From Desulfobacterales bacterium (GTDB lineage Bacteria > Desulfobacterota > DSM-4660 > Desulfatiglandales > Desulfatiglandaceae), in assembly GCA_021107495.1 (NCBI GenBank), contig JAIOSR010000197.1, positions 1 to 9,462 of the forward strand: a DNA stretch of 9,462 bases, given 5' to 3'. How positions within the stretch are numbered: position 1 is the first letter of the stretch; each line of letters starts with the position of its first letter. Under the pieces are notes generated by a model. The model was not told where the DNA came from. It made no database searches and worked only from the letters and a program-made list of their open reading frames with translations. Position numbers and translations under genes: made by a program. Shown here piece by piece: positions 6,534 to 9,462 of this stretch.

Positions 6534-6555
6534 TTTTAAAAGAGCGTCCCGCTCT
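6534..6555 (-). terminator. Possible terminator hairpin downstream of hemB
   Basis: AGAGCG (6541-6546) and CGCTCT (6550-6555) form a perfect 6-bp stem with a 3-nt loop. Read on the minus strand, it is followed by TTTAAAATTT, a broken T-run. It lies about 155 nt beyond the hemB stop and 16 nt after the stop of the plus-strand small gene. The T-tract is imperfect and the stem short, so termination is only a suggestion. On the plus strand no T-run follows. Confidence 0.35.
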
Positions 6556-6680
6556 CATCATTGGAAAAAAAGGAGAAAGACGGTTTTAACGGTTACATAC
6601 GAATGCTCATGTCCTCTCAACTGCCCCTGCCCCAGACCGATAAATGGATATAACCATTCTTTATATTTATAATCCTGATA

Positions 6681-6700
6681 ATCTGCGCCAATCTGCGTCC
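6681..6700. repeat. Two tandem copies of a 10-bp unit (ATCTGCGYCM)
   Basis: ATCTGCGCCA (6681-6690) is directly followed by ATCTGCGTCC (6691-6700), identical at 8 of 10 positions. It lies just beyond the hemB stop. Short 'AATCTGCG' direct repeats are familiar from intergenic DNA of anaerobic bacteria, but no function can be assigned here. Confidence 0.5.
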
Positions 6701-6709
6701 AAGTAATAT

Positions 6710-7675
6710 TCACTGATTTAAAATACCTGCCGCTTCTTTGGCAAAATAAGTAAGGATAATATCAGCGCCCGCCCTTTTGATGGAGGTAAGCATCTCCATC
6801 ATGACCTTTTTTTCGTCGATCCAGCCTTTCATTCCCGCTGCCTTTACCATGGCGTATTCACCGCTCACATTGTATGCGGCAACAGGGACAAGGCTCAGCT
6901 CACGGACCCTTCTGATAATATCCAGGTAAGGCATGGCAGGCTTCACCATGATGATGTCCGCGCCCTCCTCCATGTCCAGCTCAGCCTCTTTTAATGCCTC
7001 AATGGCATTGGCCGGGTCCATCTGGTAACCCGAGCGATCTCCGAACTGGGGCGCTGAATCAGCGGCCTCTCGAAAGGGACCGTAAAATGCAGAGGCATAC
7101 TTTACCGCATATGAAAGGATACCTGTATCCTGGTAATTTTCCGCGTCCAGGGCATTTCGAATGGCTGCCACGCGACCATCCATCATATCTGATGGAGCAA
7201 CAAAATCCGCGCCCGCCTTTGCATGGGTTAGGGCCTGGCGCGCAAGGAGTTCTAAGGTCGCATCATTATCCACCTTGCCATCCTTGATTACCCCGCAGTG
7301 CCCGTGATCCGTATATTCGCAGAGGCAGACATCCGTTATGACCGCCATTTCCGGCAACCGCCCTTTAATGGCCGAAACCGCCTGCTGCACGATACCGTCC
7401 TCGGCCCATGACCTGCTTCCCTCTGCATCCTTTTTGTCCGGAAGACCGAAAAGAATAACAGAGGGAATCCCCAGCGCCCATAGTTCTTCCGCCTCTTTTA
7501 CAATAGTATCAACCGAAAAGTGGTACTGACCCGGCATGGTTGAAATAGGTTCCTTCTCCCCCTGGCCGTACTTAACAAAAAGCGGAGCAATAAAATCCTT
7601 CACAGAAAGGGTCGTTTCCCTCACCATATCCCTGATTGCGGAAGTCCTTCTGAGTCTGCGCGGTCGTATTATCAT
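6710..7675 (-). CDS. hemB: Porphobilinogen synthase (5-aminolaevulinate dehydratase)
   Basis: HemB condenses two molecules of 5-aminolaevulinate into porphobilinogen, the first pyrrole of haem, siroheme and cobalamin synthesis; it is cytosolic. The 321 residues are the normal family length. The Schiff-base lysines are present at K192 (SYAVKYAS) and K245 (IIMVKPAMPY). The metal site is of the cysteine, zinc-type form, C117-x-C119 and C127 in DVCLCEYTDHGHCG. The N-terminus RPRRLRRTSAIRDMVRETTLS is typical. The ATG at 7675 has GGGAG 7 nt upstream. The gene has its own promoter in a 45-bp element also found upstream of ahbD, and in this window it lies beside two later genes of the alternative haem route. 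No key residue is missing. Confidence 0.97.
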   Translation of the reverse strand: MIIRPRRLRRTSAIRDMVRETTLSVKDFIAPLFVKYGQGEKEPISTMPGQYHFSVDTIVKEAEELWALGIPSVILFGLPDKKDAEGSRSWAEDGIVQQAVSAIKGRLPEMAVITDVCLCEYTDHGHCGVIKDGKVDNDATLELLARQALTHAKAGADFVAPSDMMDGRVAAIRNALDAENYQDTGILSYAVKYASAFYGPFREAADSAPQFGDRSGYQMDPANAIEALKEAELDMEEGADIIMVKPAMPYLDIIRRVRELSLVPVAAYNVSGEYAMVKAAGMKGWIDEKKVMMEMLTSIKRAGADIILTYFAKEAAGILNQ

Positions 7676-7744
7676 TTTCCATCTCCCACCTTTCTCCTGA
7701 AATAATCTTTCCTTATGCAGCCACTGGGCATTGGTGAAAATCTA

Positions 7745-7789
7745 TTTTTAAGGCCTTTAACGTCCACTGTCAAGCAACTCGTCGATAGA
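7745..7789 (-). promoter_or_regulatory. hemB promoter within a 45-bp element shared with ahbD
   Basis: Read on the minus strand, this contains TTGACA (7773-7768), a 17-nt spacer and TAAAAA (7750-7745). The start would be near 7738, leaving a leader of about 62 nt before the ATG at 7675. It matches 5928-5972 upstream of ahbD at 40 of 45 positions. The five differences fall at element positions 7, 9, 15, 22 and 31 on the plus-strand reading, all outside the -35 and -10 boxes. Its upstream edge lies about 12 nt from the -35 box of the divergent DUF3786-like gene, so a bound regulator could affect both. Confidence 0.6.
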
Positions 7790-7801
7790 TGCCGAGAACT
7801 T

Positions 7802-7830
7802 TTGACTATTCAGATATCATTATATAAAAT
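7802..7830 (+). promoter_or_regulatory. Promoter of the cysteine-rich DUF3786-like gene
   Basis: TTGACT (7802-7807, 5 of 6), a 17-nt spacer and TAAAAT (7825-7830, 5 of 6) form a good sigma70-type promoter. The start would be near 7837, just before the GAGG ribosome site at 7838-7841. The position supports translation from the ATG at 7850 and rules out the longer in-frame start at 7715, which lies upstream of this promoter. Confidence 0.6.
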
Positions 7831-7849
7831 AGACAGCGAGGTAAAAATC

Positions 7850-8779
7850 ATGCCAACCGGCGCATGCGGCATAAACTGCGATGTCTGCAAATTGAGGCTC
7901 ATGGGGATCTGTTCCTCGTGCGGATCCGGAAAAAGCGATGCGGCCTTGAAAAAATTAGAGGCCCAAAAACGCATTTTCGGAAGCACCTGCACCATCCTGG
8001 AATGTGCCAGAACCAATCAGATTGCCTATTGCTTAAGAGACTGCAATCAGTTTCCCTGTAAAAATTTCAGGTTCGGCCCCTATCCTTTTGCCCAATCATT
8101 TCTGGACATGCAGGAGAGGCGTCGTCAGGAACACCCACCTGCCCTGGATCACAACAAAAGACCCATCAACGTGCCCCATGAATTCTGGGAGAAACTCAAG
8201 GCCAGGGACTTCAACCGGCTCATGAACCTCACCTTAGCGCAGACCGAGTCAGAAGGCGTTCTACGTTTTCACTCCCTTAACGAAGATATTTTGATCGATA
8301 CTGAGAGCGAATGCCTGAAAAAGCTTAGCACCGGTGTACAATGGAACAAGACAGACGACCCCCTGTTTGAACTGGTCACCCTGCTCTATTTCGCCGGTGT
8401 CAAAAACTTCCACCCCCTTGGCAGGGACCTGGTGAGCACCAAGGATTTAAAAGAGGCGCATTACTTTAAAGGGCATCACCAATTGGACCTGGCCCCTCTT
8501 CTGGAGCGATACAGCGATGATATGGCCGGTTTCAATGAGGCCGCGGAGTTCCTGGAGGGAACCCCCTTGGAAATGGCCGACTCCGCTTACATGCTTTTGC
8601 CGTTTCCAAGGGTACCGCTGTATTATCTTTACTGGAAGGGGGATGAAGAGTTCGAACCAAAAATTTCGGTCTTATTGGATAGATCCGTTGAGGACCATTT
8701 CTCGGCTTCAGGCATCTGGTCACTGGTAAATATGGTCTCAAGAGCCTTGCTGCAGGGAGCTAATCCGCTGAAAAAATGA
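7850..8779 (+). CDS. Cysteine-rich protein: DUF3795-like N-terminus with DUF3786-like domain
   Basis: From the ATG at 7850 the protein has 309 residues. The N-terminal 70 residues hold ten cysteines (6, 10, 13, 21, 24, 47, 52, 61, 65, 70), starting GACGINCDVCKL, a pattern like DUF3795 proteins and fit for iron-sulfur or zinc binding. From about residue 112 (FWEKLKARDFNRLMNLTLAQ) to the end it resembles DUF3786, including the GVKNFHPLGRDLVSTKDLKE segment (about 184-203). I know of no proven function for either family. The start is set by GAGG (7838-7841) with an 8-nt gap and by the promoter position; the upstream in-frame ATG at 7715 adds residues of no family character. There is no membrane segment. 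It diverges from hemB with a shared control region, which hints at, but does not show, a link to tetrapyrrole or metal metabolism. Confidence 0.85.
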   Translation: MPTGACGINCDVCKLRLMGICSSCGSGKSDAALKKLEAQKRIFGSTCTILECARTNQIAYCLRDCNQFPCKNFRFGPYPFAQSFLDMQERRRQEHPPALDHNKRPINVPHEFWEKLKARDFNRLMNLTLAQTESEGVLRFHSLNEDILIDTESECLKKLSTGVQWNKTDDPLFELVTLLYFAGVKNFHPLGRDLVSTKDLKEAHYFKGHHQLDLAPLLERYSDDMAGFNEAAEFLEGTPLEMADSAYMLLPFPRVPLYYLYWKGDEEFEPKISVLLDRSVEDHFSASGIWSLVNMVSRALLQGANPLKK

Positions 8780-8835
8780 CCGGGCTTTACTTGATGGGCT
8801 CCTCAATTCTCATAACATCCCGAAATCAAATTTAT

Positions 8836-8863
8836 TTGTATTCACGCCTTATTGTGCTATATT
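8836..8863 (+). promoter_or_regulatory. Extended -10 promoter of the last gene
   Basis: TGCTATATT (8855-8863) is an extended -10 box (TGn plus TATATT). TTGTAT (8836-8841) serves as a weak -35 box at 16-nt spacing. The start would be near 8870, just ahead of the GAGGAG ribosome site at 8873-8878. No terminator for the preceding gene was found in the roughly 110-nt gap. Confidence 0.45.
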
Positions 8864-8888
8864 GAATTTCCTGAGGAGACTAAAAAAA

Positions 8889-9462
8889 ATGGAAAACGAA
8901 CAGATGACTAGACTTGAAGTGGGAAGACCGTTCCCTTTTCCCGTACCGAACAATGAAGGCGCCGTCATGGGACTTTGGGAAGTGGGACCTGTGGTTCTCA
9001 TTCAAAAATTCGGGGTAAAGGCGGAAGATGAAACCGCTTTCAAAAAAGGATTTGAATTTTACAGCTATCTTGAAAGCCTGACACCACTTCCAATCGCCAT
9101 GTGGGTTTTTGAATTTCCCGAACCCATTGGTTTGATAGACACCGCCTTCAATGTAAAAATTGCGCACGGCGAGTGGTTAGCCTCCTACCTAAACACCAAG
9201 GTGGGCGGCGTGATGAATGCATTCTATATTTTCCTTCTGGACGGAAAGATATTGCGTGGAACGAAAATCGTGGGCCTGAATCCGGAAGCAGTAACGCTTT
9301 TCCACGGAACTATCCGCAAGCAATTACAACTGACGTATACCCAGGAGGAATTCAACCAAACCCTTGTCAAACTTTTTCAGGTTAGTTCACGTGAACTTTT
9401 TGAGACGGGAAAGATTTTTAGCTTTGAGGCAGGGAAAACGGATCACATAATCTCTTCATCCG
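8889..9462 (+). CDS. Unrecognised protein, 3' end cut by the window
   Basis: The frame is open from the ATG at 8889 to the right edge, giving 191 residues without a stop. I do not recognise the family. The visible part begins MENEQMTRLEVGRPFPFPVP and continues with mixed alpha/beta character: hydrophobic stretches such as LPIAMWVFEFPEPIGLID (about 67-84) and GGVMNAFYIFLLDG (about 106-119). None is long or pure enough for a membrane helix, and no cysteines are present in the visible part. GAGGAG at 8873-8878 lies 10 nt upstream and an extended -10 promoter just before it, so the start is well supported. Codon use resembles the neighbours. Nothing indicates a link to the upstream gene beyond direction; it has its own promoter. 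Confidence 0.8.
   Translation, partial: MENEQMTRLEVGRPFPFPVPNNEGAVMGLWEVGPVVLIQKFGVKAEDETAFKKGFEFYSYLESLTPLPIAMWVFEFPEPIGLIDTAFNVKIAHGEWLASYLNTKVGGVMNAFYIFLLDGKILRGTKIVGLNPEAVTLFHGTIRKQLQLTYTQEEFNQTLVKLFQVSSRELFETGKIFSFEAGKTDHIISSS

Noticed and set aside
7715..7849. N-terminal extension of the DUF3786-like protein from an upstream ATG
   Set aside because: It crosses the hemB promoter element and the gene's own promoter, has no ribosome site, and the conserved family N-terminus begins at the ATG at 7850.
8880..9167. A 95-residue minus-strand frame opposite the last gene
   Set aside because: The plus-strand frame has a promoter, a ribosome site and runs to the edge. The minus frame has none of these and an unlikely composition.

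Overview
The window most likely comes from a sulfate-reducing or related anaerobic member of the Desulfobacterota (former Deltaproteobacteria). The main reason is that three genes belong to haem synthesis by the alternative siroheme (Ahb) route: hemB, a siroheme decarboxylase subunit and the radical-SAM haem b synthase ahbD. That route is known from sulfate reducers, some other anaerobes and methanogenic archaea. The DUF3786-like gene and the moderate base composition fit this placement. No species can be named from the sequence alone.

Layout, left to right. (1) Positions 1-2080, minus strand: a two-gene unit read from a strong sigma70-type promoter (2136-2165). It encodes an SPFH-domain protein with three C-terminal zinc ribbons (YdjI type), followed after 3 nt by a second zinc-ribbon protein that runs off the left edge. 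(2) 2258-3898, plus: nadE, glutamine-dependent NAD+ synthetase. (3) 4038-4334, plus: an unrecognised 98-residue protein with one membrane segment, converging with only 2 nt of separation on the haem genes. (4) 4337-7675, minus: hemB, then ahbD, then a siroheme decarboxylase subunit. Between hemB and ahbD lie a plus-strand orphan antitoxin-like gene (6306-6524) and a GC-rich palindromic repeat (6034-6112). (5) 7850-8779, plus: a cysteine-rich protein with a DUF3795-like N-terminus and a DUF3786-like body, divergent from hemB. (6) 8889 to the right edge, plus: an unrecognised protein, partial.

How the genes work together. HemB makes porphobilinogen, the first committed tetrapyrrole. The AhbA/AhbB-type protein acts on siroheme, and AhbD finishes haem b. 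The deacetylase AhbC, the partner decarboxylase subunit and the uroporphyrinogen/siroheme enzymes are not in the window. hemB and ahbD share a 45-bp upstream element (40/45 identical) that contains a TTGACA-N17-TAAAAA promoter and 16 further conserved bases upstream of it. This suggests the two separated genes are expressed from matching promoters and perhaps controlled by one regulator. It is the most interesting signal seen here. No complete new multi-gene system, CRISPR array, tRNA, rRNA or insertion sequence was seen.
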